Source: Limnanthes douglasii subsp. nivea (lineage: Eukaryota; Streptophyta; Magnoliopsida; Brassicales; Limnanthaceae). From it: DNA of 64,000 nt. How positions within the stretch are numbered: position 1 is the stretch's first letter; the number at the start of each line of letters is the position of its first letter. The notes under the pieces are model-generated. The model had not been told where the DNA came from. It was given only the letters and a program-made list of their open reading frames with translations, and did no database searches. The stretch covers positions 216,347,530-216,411,529 of the forward strand of contig JAUPFV010000001.1 of NCBI GenBank assembly GCA_036936605.1, read 5' to 3'. This document shows, one piece after another, positions 52,350-63,190 of the stretch. The position numbers were made by a program, and so were the translations under genes.

Positions 52350-52949
52350 GATAGCCCCCTTAACCCTCTCAAAGACATTTTTGAGAGGGCTAACACACAA
52401 TGTCCTCAATATACAGGTTGATTATCCTATTGGATATAGCTCTTTGAAATTTGCTTTAAACTGTTTTGAGAAATAATCTATATTTATCTGGTGGCGTCAT
52501 TCGGACTCTGGTGGAGTCATTCAGACGTATCGGAGGTATTTTCTTGGTGACTATTAACCACATGCATCCTTGGACATGTATTATTTGTTCATTACACCCA
52601 AGATTTCACCATTTCATAGGTGAGGCATGTCAGCAGTTGCAAACGGTTCCACTATCCTAGAAATTGTAGTCGTTAGAGGCTTTTCCATTTCTCTAAAATC
52701 TAGTATGATTGCCTTATACAGTTTCTTATATAATATCACCCCTCATTCTCTTACTATAGTAATTTCTAGAGAAAGAAAGTTCACTTTTAGAGAGAGAACT
52801 TAAGTTTTCTGATCACTGTAAAGTTAATCGCAAGTAGTATTTTTTACCTTCAACCACTATCAGCACTGTGAATTCAGTCTCTGATGATATTCTTTTATTT
52901 GTATGTTTATTGCCATGATCACTTTAACTGACTCATTGTGTCTATCCAA
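52350..52949. other. E3 pre-LTR spacer with polypurine tract and hairpin
   Basis: On the minus strand AAGGGGGCTATC ends at the 3' LTR. CCCTCTCAAA (52364-52373) and TTTGAGAGGG (52380-52389) can pair as a hairpin just beside it. The rest is non-coding and should hold the promoter of the antisense ORF; nothing distinct is visible. Confidence 0.5.
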
Positions 52950-55380
52950 AAAAAGACAAAGAGAAGAAGAGAGCTAGATTGGTTGTAGCCCCCGTTCGAA
53001 GGCATAGGCATTGTTTCTCATAAGATCGACTACAGGGGTGTCTATCCATACACTATTCCTCCACCGTTCAATCAGTTACTTCAAAAGGTCATTCACTAAG
53101 ACCAAAACAATCCCAAAGAGCCACTAGTTATAAATGTTCTTTGATATTCAAAGTTATGGGCTTTGATACAGAAGATAACTATCCTTCAAGCTTGATCAGA
53201 CCCGCTATAGTCCACACAAATCCACCTTCTAGAGAATAGGAACCAACACAACAGACTCAACCTTATGTAGATTTTATATCACAACAACTAAATAGAGAAA
53301 ACATTAATGTCTCTCATTCGAAAAAACCTTCTAGATCCAATCTAAGGGAGTTTCCAGTTAAAGATGAAGATATAAGCGATGATTATCCTCTAGAGATATC
53401 TACTCAATCCGATGAGAACGATGAGACTTCAAAGTCAGCTAGAAAGAAGACTTCGAAGATCAAATATAGTAAACGTGGCAATGCTAAAGCCACCAAAGCA
53501 GAGGCATACACATTTCCCTCACCATTGGTCAAACGTGTAAGGCCCAACTTTCAAAAGATTAGCTCTAAATATCTTTTGGCCCTCGACAAAATCTTCTATA
53601 ATTATTTTCAAGATAGTGAGTTGAATGTCATACGTGAGAAATGGTAATTTCCGAAGGAGGTAAAGGTTTGGTTACCCATACAAGGCAAAAATTTGATGAG
53701 TTGTGGTCTAATGGAGTTGGTTGTCTATTCAAATGTGTTAAATTGGGGCTTCTAGTTTCCCTTAGATCCTCAAAATATTAATTATTTCAATTTGGTGGGA
53801 CTATACCCCCAACTAGGCTAGTCTGAATGTTTAGTTTACCTTGATATCATATATTATGGCATCTAGGTTGTCAAAAATTCGAATCACAATGGAACAATTC
53901 ACTATCATTGATGGGTTACTCGAAATTCTTAGATCATTTTCTACTTCAATAACATTGGTGATGGGTACAAGATTGTGAATGACCTGTTAGACGCTGAAAA
54001 AATATGGAAGATGTAGTTTTTCTTCTTCAATGGGTGGTATAAAAATGGGAAAACTATCCCTTCAAAAGGAAAGCTGAGTAGCTAACCAGGTTTAGGAAGA
54101 ACAAAGGTAATTCTCGAACTCATATTATTTCTTATTTGCAACATACTTTTTTTTTCTACAACAATACTGAAGTCTCATCTGCATCATCTAGAGGATGCTA
54201 AGATTAATTTTAATAAATTTCATCAGTGGACCGAAGAGAATTGGTCCAACATCTTCCACAAATGTTTCACTCCCAATAATTTGGTTTGGAGTCACTTATG
54301 GAGGACCAACCCTGAACATGATTGAGGCTGCAGATGGTAAAGTGTTCCTTCAAACAAGGACTAGAGCCCCCAACCATCGAGCTAAAACTGGTAATGCTGC
54401 CAAGCAAGCCTTTAAAAAGGACATTATTGGTGTTGAAACTGTAGAGCAACCTCATGAATCTTTGCCAGTCACAACCGATGAGTCTTTTCTAGCTACACTT
54501 AATATTCATATCAAAGAGGGTGACACACCCACAAAGGTTCATGTCTTTAAGAATAAAAAGATGCACAAGAGAAGCATACATAGCATTGAGTATAGGGAAA
54601 GAAACAATAGGAAAATGGCCACAAGTTTGAAGATCATCCCTATTTTAGTCCAACTATTGTCCCCCATCACCTCTAGCATTTGACCAACTTCTCTATTGCT
54701 CTAAAAATAGAAGGAGAAGCGTATGATGAGATAGATTTTGAAGCTTTCAAAAAACTCTTTCCTGAAACCACTGGTAACGTCACAAGTTTGTTTTATGATA
54801 ACGTGCCCTTCAAGTTGATAAATGAACAAGATATGTTGGCATATAAGAAGGTAGGCTTCAAAAAACCTATCGTTTAGTTGGAGAGGAGCTTACAAATCTG
54901 AAGGCTGCTTACGAAGAGTTGCAGTCATCTAGTTCGGGGGCGATTCAGAACCTGAAAAATCAACAAACCAGTGGTAAGGTTGTTATAGAATTTTTTTCGA
55001 ATGAATTAAAAGAGCGAGAAGCCTTTGTCAAGAAGTATGAAGGGGAGCTAACCACTATTAAAGCTCAATTGGTTAAATACAAATAAGTTACATTGGGTGA
55101 ATATGTCGATGGGATCTTAAAATCTGTATCTAAGTGGGACGCTTCAATGAAGTGTGACATGGTCTTAGATTTTCACAAGGAATTCCCCAAGCTGAACCTC
55201 ATATATTTTTGGAAGTTGGTCCTAGAGGAATTAAGGCCCAATGATATGCCCATAGCTGACCAGTTAGGTATATATATGGACTCGTCTAGAGAAAGTTCGG
55301 AAGAGAGCGATGGAAGAAACTCCAAATATGAGAGTTCGGAGGAAGAGAATACTGATGGGGATGAGCTCGAATACAAGTGA
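52950..55380 (+). pseudogene. E3 antisense extra ORF (Tat aORF, broken)
   Basis: The N-terminus has KKDKEKKRARLVV-type basic sequence and the KVMGFD motif near 53155. A Ser/Lys-rich linker follows. The core (53540-54060) has LDKIFYNYFQDSELN, VLNWGF, FPLDPQN and FNGWYKNGKTIP. A candidate intron starts GGTAATTC at 54106 and has a poly-T tract. The next exon keeps NWSNIFHKCFTPNNLVWSHL. A helical Glu/Lys region (54880-55090) follows, then the C-terminal frame 55093-55380: FHKEFPKLNLIYFWKLVLEE and an acidic ESSEEENTDGDE tail. The order matches E1 and E2. Many stops. Confidence 0.7.
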
Positions 55381-55544
55381 ACTCATCTTTTTTTGTAAGT
55401 CATTGGCCCATGGAAGACATTTTGTTATATTGTTTTTAGATTCCATTAAGTCATTGGTTTATCCAAGGCATTTTGTGCTTGTTGTCTTATTAATGAATCA
55501 ATGTTATTTTCTTTTCTTTCAACTTTTTGTTGTGTTATTTTTAT

Positions 55545-55890
55545 TTGAACGTAATCAATTCGAATATAAGCAAATCAATTACTCTAACCATTAGAAGATA
55601 ATCCATTAGTAGATACACAAATGAGTTATTCTAACAATTTCATTTGAAGGTACATAAATCAATTACTCTAAACATTCGAAGGTAATCCATTCGAAGGTAC
55701 ATAAATCAATTATTCTAAACATTCGAAGGTAATCCATTCGAAGGTACACAAATCAGTTATTCTAACCATTCGAATGTAATCCATTTAAGGGTACACAAAT
55801 CAATTACTATAACCATTCGAATGTAATACATTCAAATGTACACAAATAAGTTATTCTAACAATTCAAAGGTAATCCATTCAAAGATAAAC
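55545..55890. repeat. 47-bp tandem repeat in the E3 3' region, about six to seven copies
   Basis: CATTCGAAGGTAATCC and variants recur at 55673, 55720, 55767, 55814 and 55861, an exact 47-bp period, with older diverged units to the left. Each unit has two related halves (CATTCGAAGGTAATC and CATTCGAAGGTACA), so an earlier doubling is visible. Confidence 0.92.
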
Positions 55891-55970
55891 GTGACTATAA
55901 AGATACATTAAGAATAAAAATAAGATGAGAGTTGTTTAAGGAGAATACGATAGATTGTAACTAAATCAGA

Positions 55971-56015
55971 TACCTCATTAAAACCTCACTGAGCCACAAG
56001 GGTAGGAAAAAGTAT
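55971..56015 (-). promoter_or_regulatory. Conserved box after pol in E3
   Basis: The minus strand reads ACTTTTTCCTACCC, TTGTGGCTCAGT, GAGGTTTTAATGAGGTATC. It corresponds to 12469-12512 in E1 and 40021-40063 in E2. Confidence 0.6.
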
Positions 56016-56089
56016 GTCCCAAAATATTTACATAAAATGTAAAATAAAATAAACATTGTATACAGTCATTCAAGATAAATTTTTTAAGT

Positions 56090-57250
56090 ATTCGATATTC
56101 GATGAGTGTTTTAGAAGGTTTCATTTTTTATCTGTCACCCGATAAGTTTCAGGCTTAACTATTTCATTTACCGAATACGATCCCTCCTAGTTTGGTGCCA
56201 AATTTCCTAAACTTTTGTCTTTGGTATATAAGAAAAGCTTTTTTAGTACACTGTCTGACACTTCAAATTTCATTCTTCAAGTTTTAGACGCATATCTGCT
56301 TCACATCAAGATTTGTTAATGGACAACCCTTAAGTGAGCTCTGATTCTCCTTTCCCCAATCAAGTCTAATACAAATCTTATGGCTGAATCATTATCTTCT
56401 TCAGAATAACTTCCAATCCATAAATATGGGAGGGTAGATTTAATTGGTGTTACTGCACCCATCCCATAAACCAAATCAATAGGAGACTCTTAACTTGAAG
56501 TTCGGGTGTAGTACGATAAGCTCATAACACTTCTTGTAAATAATTTGGCCACTTCCTTGTGCCCCCTCCAAATTCTTCTTCAAACCCATCTGAATGGTTA
56601 TATTGACAACTTCTACTTGCCCATTGGCTTGAGGATGAAAATATGAAGAGAAACAATGTCCAATTCCTCTATAATTACAGAATAATTTCCATGTCTTTGT
56701 TCTCAAATTGAGGGTCATTATCTATTGTAGTGCTTCAAGGGTTCCCAAATGTACAACATATGCTGGAGACGATAAATTTTATCACTTCTTTGGACGTAGT
56801 ATCGGAGAGAGGCGCTGCTTCCACCTACTTGGAATATAATCAACTACTATTATAATAGTTCGGCAACATCCGGACGCCATTAGTATGGGTCATACTAAAT
56901 GAAACACCCATCTATCAAAAGGTATCTCCTTGGATATTAATTCTAGCGGGACTACCAGTTTATGTATTGAATTTACAAATCTTTGGAATAGATTATATCA
57001 TTTAATTATTTCTTTAGCGTTTTCCATAATGGAAGGCTAATAATATCCCGACAACTGAATCCTTCTGGTTAAAGATTAATAACCACAATGGGTGGAACCT
57101 TCCTCATCATGTAATTTAGATAAGATTACTTAGGACTTATCATACCCGAGACATCGTGACAAAGGCTTGCTAAGGTATATCTTCAAGAGGACATCCGTCA
57201 AGACTAAAAAATCATCTCCTTTAAATCTTACCTTCTTAGCTAATATTTTA
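56090..57250 (-). pseudogene. E3 integrase (broken)
   Basis: The frame 56476-56718 reads YRGIGHCFSSYFHPQANGQV and EVVNITIQMGLKKNLEGAQG (catalytic Glu region). To the right are DNGPQF-type traces near 56720 and the HHCC region near 57040-57130 (HDEEGSTHCGY-like). To the left the GPYE-type C-terminal block lies near 56190. No frame stays open. Confidence 0.7.
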
Positions 57251-57449
57251 TCAACTGGCAGACTTCCATTTGTAATAAAATCTTTAATCTCATGCCTTTA
57301 ATCTCTACCCATTATTGTTGAGACTTAGAAACTTTTTTCAGTGCTTGTCCCAACTTCAAAGTTTGATAATAACGAAGGATATTCTTGTATTAAGATCTAT
57401 CGATATGCTTCAGAGTAAGAAATAGTAGCTAAGGAATCATCCATCGAAT

Positions 57450-57850
57450 TTTCAACTGGTGGCACATGCTTATATTCTATACATTTGAAGAAGGCTGATG
57501 TCTCTTTCAACATCTGTAAATAATTCACCAACTACTCTTTACTAGCTTTGGATTGTCTCTGACATGATGTAAGTAATTGCAAATCACTTATCAGGCGAAC
57601 GTTTTTAGCACCATAAATATGGGCAATCATTAGCCCAGTTATTACTGTCTCATGCTCAACTTCATTATTTATGTCTTAAAAGCAAAACATATGGCTTGCT
57701 ACACTAAATCTCCTAAATGAGATAATAAATAAATTCACGCCCCAGAACTTGACATACTTGACCCACCATCAGTTTGAATAACCCATTCTTTCATAAGATT
57801 TTCCATAGGGAGTTTAACATACGACGCTCTAGATGAAACTCAACCAAAAA
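57450..57850 (-). pseudogene. E3 archaeal-type RNase H (broken)
   Basis: Minus-strand traces in order: WVIQTDGGSSMS near 57775, a NNEVEHETVITGL-type block near 57640, RLISDLQLLTSC near 57580, and EHVPPVENSMDDSLATIS near 57440-57470. These match the second RNase H of E1 and E2. Confidence 0.6.
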
Positions 57851-57859
57851 GTCCGCTAC

Positions 57860-59350
57860 AACTTGTGCTTTGATTGCAGTGCGAGGAGAAAAATCAATTT
57901 TGGAATCTCTCAATTTAACGGACTACTTAGTCATCTGTCTTTACATATCTGGCTTTTGTAGAATATTTTTAAGTGGGAAAGAAGTTCGAACAATAATAGA
58001 GTATGCTAGAAAATAAGGTCTCATTTTGTTGGTGGCTATCACAAAGGCCAATGGAAAATTTTCCAACTTCAAACAACTTTTCTTAGCATCCAACATACTT
58101 TTCCTAACATGGTAAACAGGGTGAGGCTAACCATCTACTTCCCAAACTAAAACTCCATTACTGCATAATTGATTACTACTAAGTAAATGTAGAGCCTCTC
58201 ACCTATTATTGGCTTGTTTAACGCCTTTGGTAAAGAAAGGTTTTCTTTGATTTTAAGAAAATCCTCATCACAATTTGGAGACCAAATAAACTCCTTAGCA
58301 TTTTGTAAAACTTGGAAAAATGGTGCACACTTGTCCAATGACCTTGATATAAATCCTGTTCAATGCGGCTAGTCTTCCAGTCAGTACCCGAACCTCTTTG
58401 GTAGATCTGGGAGGGTCCATAGTAAGTAGTGCATTCAGTTTCATTGGGTTGGCTTGAATCCATTTCTCACTAATAATATACCCTAAAAGCTTTCGAGACT
58501 GTACTCTGAACATAAACTTCTGTCGATTTAACTTCAAATTTTCAGCTTTCAAATTGGAGAAGGTTTATTTGAATCAGATAAGTGATCCTCATCTCTTAAG
58601 CTATTTATCAACAAATCGTCAATGTAGACTCAATATTTCTTCCAATATGACTAGCAAAATCCTTATTCACAAGACACTAGTAAGTAGCTCCAGCATTCTT
58701 CAAACTGAAGGGCATAACCTTATAATAATGGAGAACCCTATTTGTTATGAACATGGTGTGGTCTTGATCCCTCATATCCATTTGTATCTGATTGTATCCA
58801 TCAAATGCATATATGAATTATAGTGTTTTGTTATCAAAAGCCGAATCTATTAAGTAATTTATTCGTGGGACAGGGAACAAATCCTTCTAACATGCTCTAT
58901 TGAGGTCTCTGAAATCAATACACATACTCCATTTTCCATTCTTCTTTCTTACAAGCACTGGATTAGTAGTGCATAACGGGTATTGAGATTCCCAAATATG
59001 CCCAACTTTTGTCAGTTATCTACCTCTTTAACAATGGATTCATATTTTTATAGAAAATACCCTCTGAATATGTATGGTATGGCCCACATTAGGTCGTATA
59101 TATAGCTTGTGAAAAATGATGCTTGTAGGTACAACTGTTGTATCCTCAGTAAACCAGTAAACATATGCAAATTCTCAAATAAGAAAAATAACAAATTTTC
59201 CTTCATTTTGGATGGTAATTTGGCTATAATCCCGACACATTTTCCATTCGGAAAAGTGTGTAACTCAACATCTTTGTCCAGAATAACCGCACTACGAGTC
59301 TCTCTTGGATCATCAATTATTCTTGAATCCGAATATGACTATAGTAATTA
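57860..59350 (-). pseudogene. E3 reverse transcriptase and first RNase H (broken)
   Basis: The minus strand shows a pre-RT block near 59130-59170, NPVLVRKKNGKWSMC near 58940, LKNAGATY near 58690, and the LNRQKFMFRVQSRKLLGYII and KEVRVLTGRLAALNRIYI stretch at 58295-58552. RNase H starts at 58147-58338 (CAPFFQVLQNAKEFIWSPN, ERLYIYLVVINYAV). Frames alternate, with stops. Confidence 0.75.
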
Positions 59351-59353
59351 CTA
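59345..59353 (-). promoter_or_regulatory. UAG-UAA-UUA at the E3 protease/RT boundary
   Basis: The minus strand reads GAG-UAG-UAA-UUA, UAG at 59351-59353. It aligns with GAA-UAG-CAA-UUA of E1; one C-to-T change has turned CAA into a second stop. The following frame reaches the DDPRET block. Confidence 0.5.
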
Positions 59354-59900
59354 CTCCTTCCTGCCTGTCATATTCTCTAACACTTTCGGGCAAAGAAGTG
59401 ACATGACATTCTCTAGCCATGTTTTGGCTGCTTCAAATGAATCAACCTAGCCCCCAACTGTATATTTCAAGCATTTGTGACCTGTAAACACAAGCATACA
59501 TACTTGATAACCATGATCTACCAAAAATAACATTGTAAAGAGTTGGATTATCAACCACCACAAAAATTATCCTAACTATCTTCTTAAATGGTCCTTTCTC
59601 GAGGAAGGTTTCACCTTTGAACTCCCCATTCACATCAGCAAAGATCCAGTAAATCCTACTATGGTTCCATACGGTTGAAAAATGACATATGGTTTTTCCA
59701 TTTTCTTATAAGGGGATAGAAGCTGAGCTGCATGTGTTAATCAAAATCCTTTGGATTTTATTCCTCTTAATTGCAGCCTCAATCACCATAACATCCTCAT
59801 GAGGCTTAACAACAGCTCACAAATCATCCTCATCAAATAAAATAAATGACATTGGATTAATATACATATGGGGAGATATTTTTCTTTATAACTGAGTAGT
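59354..59900 (-). pseudogene. E3 aspartic protease (broken)
   Basis: The frame 59442-59633 reads GEFKGETFLEKGPFKKIVRI, FVVVDNPTLYNVIFGRSWLS. To the right are the flap-side GFTGS-type block near 59660, the decayed active-site strand near 59740, and FDEDDL near 59835. Just left, MARECHVTSLPE leads to the amber codon. Confidence 0.7.
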
Positions 59901-59929
59901 CAAGCTGACTATATGCCTCTTTTGAGAAC

Positions 59930-61742
59930 AACTCGAGGGGGTTGATACAATATCCCCCAAAAATAGTCAACGATTCAAAGAATTTCCATAACTCTGAAAC
60001 CTTCCCTTTATTCTTACATATCATCATGATTCAGCCTCAATTTAGATCGGGATCCAAATACTTTGAATCCTCATCGAACTCATTATATTATTCGGTAACT
60101 GTCATAGTGTTTTCTTGTTTAAGTTTCATTTGTATGGCTTCCCTTTGAACGGTAAATTGTCCCACTACTTATACCGCACTTGTGTTTGGTCATGATCTAT
60201 TTACCACTTGTGCTTTTAAAAAATTGGTTTCCATTCTCAATTAAAGTTTGGATTTCTTATTTTAAACAAATACAATCCTTGGTTTTATACCCCACATCAT
60301 TATGATACCTACAAATCGTGTATTCCGATTTTCCCTCAAAGTTTGAGTAAGTGGTGGCCTTCAAAATTTTAACTCTGTAGAATATGATCAGGCCAAAGGT
60401 AATAATTTCCTCTAGGTCTAAATTTTTTCCCTTGAAAATATTGGTTAGCTTTAGGTTGATGAAAATTATGTCTGAAATAATTTAGACGATAATTGGTTGT
60501 AGTTTGTTGTTGAGGGCTGAAAAACTACTCCTAGATTAACTGGGCAGCTTCAATATCTTCATGTTTTCTACTGTAATCTATTTTCCAACTTGGGATAATA
60601 AAGCTCCTCAATTTAATGTTTTTTAGGTAACAATTTCAGCTAACTCCCTAGCTAGGAGCCCGTGTCTAAAAGTAGTTATGGTTACTTGTTCGAAGCAATC
60701 TTGTAAACCATCTTTAGTTTCTACAAAACATTTGGTATACTCCTTGAAGGTCACATCAGTAAACAGCCGACAATGGATTATTGTGTCTCCATTTCTTCTA
60801 AGCTCTTTTCTTCCCACAAGGTATCTTCGGAAATCCATCCAAAACATCAAAATTAATGATCGACCCCTACAGAATTCGATTATACCATTTTAAGTCATTG
60901 TTCTTAAAGGTTTAAAAAATCCATACACAACAACTTATCATCATCGTCAAAATTCATCATTAATTTATTGAATTGTTCGAGATGGTTATCAGGATCGTTT
61001 CTCCTATCGAAATTTTCCATCTTTGAAATATCAAACCGTCTGGGTAAATGACCAAATATAATTTCTGCAAATAAGGGAGACTGCCTCCAATTATGCCCTT
61101 GGCTGAACTGATGATCTTCATTTGATGTGGCAAATATAGATAGTTCAGATTGAATACCAAATTAATCACTCACTAGATGGTTTGTGCTATTATTTCCTAA
61201 CCCCTTCACTTTCTCCTAACATTTTTTTTATCCTTTTGATGCTTTCTTTTACCCGAAGAGTTTTGTTTGTTTGACTTGTGATGTCAGTTAGAACATTTCT
61301 TTGACCGAAACTTCTTACGGTGGCTCTTCTTCTTATTATGATAATGATCACTACTCGAATAAGATAAGTATACTTCTGACCCATAAGTTGAAATTTTACT
61401 AGATTTTGAAGAACTAGAAAAATCCATGGTTCTACATTCCTATTTCAAAGCTCGATCAATTTTCCTAGACTAGTCCCCTTGGTATTTGTTTGGACTATTT
61501 TGGGGATCACCCTCTTGTCTATTAGAATTTTCATTTTCTGGTTGAACCTTACCCAGAAGATCCACCTCAGCTTCTCTTTGGTACCTCAATGCTTCAATTT
61601 CTCCTCGTAGCTAGTCTGACTCCTCTCGTATGAGAAGAATTTCCTGATTGTTATCATTCATATGTGATGTCTGGAGAGATTCTTCTCTGATCCTGACTCC
61701 CTCATTTTCTGGGGCAGGATCTACTTTCATCTCATGATCCAT
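59930..61742 (-). pseudogene. E3 gag (broken)
   Basis: The likely start is the ATG at 61742 (MDHEMKVDPAPENEG). A charged N-terminal region (61740-61170) has a Lys/Arg/Ser-rich stretch. The capsid core (61130-60620) has GHNWRQSPLFAEII, LPRRFDISKMENFD, DPDNHLEQFNKLMMNFDDDDK and FWMDFRRYLVGRKELRRNGD. The linker and knuckle (60500-60230) are weakly readable. Another stretch near 60060-59945 matches the FFESLTIFGG linker. Confidence 0.72.
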
Positions 61743-61815
61743 GCTTTAAAGGGTTCCAAAGGTAAATTTGTGTACCTTAGGTTTTGGATTTTGTTATCGC
61801 GACACCTCTGACACC

Positions 61816-61833
61816 TCCCACTATGGGCACCAA
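61816..61833 (-). other. E3 primer binding site
   Basis: The minus strand reads TGGTGCCCATAGTGGGA, directly downstream of the 5' LTR remnant. The place and pattern match E1 and E2. Confidence 0.6.
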
Positions 61834-61835
61834 TT

Positions 61836-61950
61836 TTATATAGATAAATTTTATTTGAAAGGCTATTTGATAATGTAGTAAGAAGTAATTAATTTTTAGT
61901 AGTGAGTACAGAGATAATATAGCTTCTTAAGTTTATATTTAGAGGCAAAA
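61836..61950 (-). repeat. E3 5' LTR remnant
   Basis: GGCTATTTGATAATGTAGTAAG (61867 on) and the following 80 bases match the left part of the 3' LTR (50612-50710). Homology ends near 61950, just past AAAAGTCTGATT, which equals the first bases after the TRIM-like element in the 3' LTR. Confidence 0.7.
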
Positions 61951-61954
61951 AGTC

Positions 61955-62780
61955 TGATTGAAAACGAAACAGTTTAATATGTAGTTCTCATTGAAAAACA
62001 CGTCTCTCATGTTCAGGTTTAAAGCACTACAGTCTATACCTTTTTACTAATTCCCGATAGTTGAAGACGAACAGTTTAGTACTTTTGGTCGAAGCTCGTC
62101 TTGCATGTGCGTAGATAGCACATCTGAACACTCTCAAATTTTATAGCTTAAGTTTCTCTCCCATCAAGGCCTCTTACGGATAAAGAAATGTATGTACCAT
62201 AAATGGACTCATATGGATGATATATGCAGCAGTTATCACAGCTTCCCTCCAAAACCTTTGTCCCATACATCTAACCTTTTTTCAGCAAAGGTCAGTGCAT
62301 TCCCTCAATAACTTTGTTATTTTGGGGAGTCACACTCACGGTTTGGTATCTATAAATGTCAAGATTTTCATAATAGTTATTGAACTCTTTATTCTCATAT
62401 TCTAAGACATTATTAGCCCAAAGTGTCTTTAACATTTTCCCGATTTGATTCTTTACCAATGTTTTATAGTTTACAAAGGAAGCAAAATCTGCATCTTTGG
62501 CCTTTGAGAGTATTATTGTCAATTTCTTGGAATAATCATTTATCATAGATGTAAATTATCTCAAACCACTTATTGTAAGGTCACTTGTTAAATCTCAAAT
62601 ATCTGAATGAACGTAATCAAGCACTATGTTGGTTGTCAAGTAGTTGGGCAAAACCTTCACCCTATTTCTCTTACCCAATACAAATTTTATAAAAGCTCAC
62701 ATCTGAACTGTGTTACAATCTAATAGCCTTTGATTGTTAATTTTACCAAATATCTTCTGACTTAAATGCCCCAACCAACG
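61955..62780 (-). pseudogene. C2 integrase (broken), right part of split copia C2
   Basis: On the minus strand: a pre-integrase zinc-like stretch (62780-62640, LLDCNTVQM and FVLGKRNRV), a HSDI-type start of the core near 62590, and the frame 62292-62546 with MINDYSKKLTIILSKAKDA, KTLVKNQIGK, ENKEFNNYYENL and QNNKVIEGMH (catalytic Glu changed region). NLRVFRCAIYAHARRAS and LFVFNYRE follow near 62140-62050. The E3 LTR remnant follows at 61950. Confidence 0.72.
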
Positions 62781-62939
62781 ATAAAACAAAATGGTATAAT
62801 CCTGCACCACATTAGACACACCCCTTATCACTATAAAGCTCTCAAGAACAAACACATTATTAGTCATCTAGGATTTTATAACAACAATGGATCTTTGCAA
62901 GACCATACGTTTTCCATGTTCATCCTTATGGGTAAACCC

Positions 62940-63190
62940 TCCATCTAAAATCCTGATATAAAGAAGGTTACGTTTAACTTCGGGTACATAGCTTGAGTTG
63001 TTGATTACCCTCTCAAGTTTTATAGACAACTTAAGTCAAACTGTACCAATATATTTGACATCACATGATTCACCATTACCGAGGATAATGCTTTCACCAT
63101 CAAACATTCGAAGTTCTTCAAACCAATACTCATTAGAAGTCATATAAAATGTCGCACCCGAATCTAGTACCCATTTATTTTGTTACATGC
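62940..63190 (-). pseudogene. C2 aspartic protease (broken)
   Basis: The minus strand reads WVLDSGATFYMTSNEYWFEE, then MFDGESIILGNGESCDVKYI and PEVKRNLLYIRILDGG. DSG is the copia protease active site. A stop near 63030 interrupts it. Confidence 0.75.

Larger units (their letters stand above)
50605..61950 (-). mobile_element. E3: degenerate Tat-lineage retrotransposon inside copia C2
   Basis: On the minus strand: 5' LTR remnant (61950-61836), primer site, gag, protease, RT, two RNase H domains, integrase (to about 56100), conserved box, 47-bp array, antisense ORF (52950-55380), polypurine tract and 3' LTR (52349-52080 and 50712-50605, split by a small element). The 5' LTR is cut at about 61950, so no target duplication can be tested. 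The heavy decay makes it the oldest Tat copy with a full domain order here. Confidence 0.8.
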
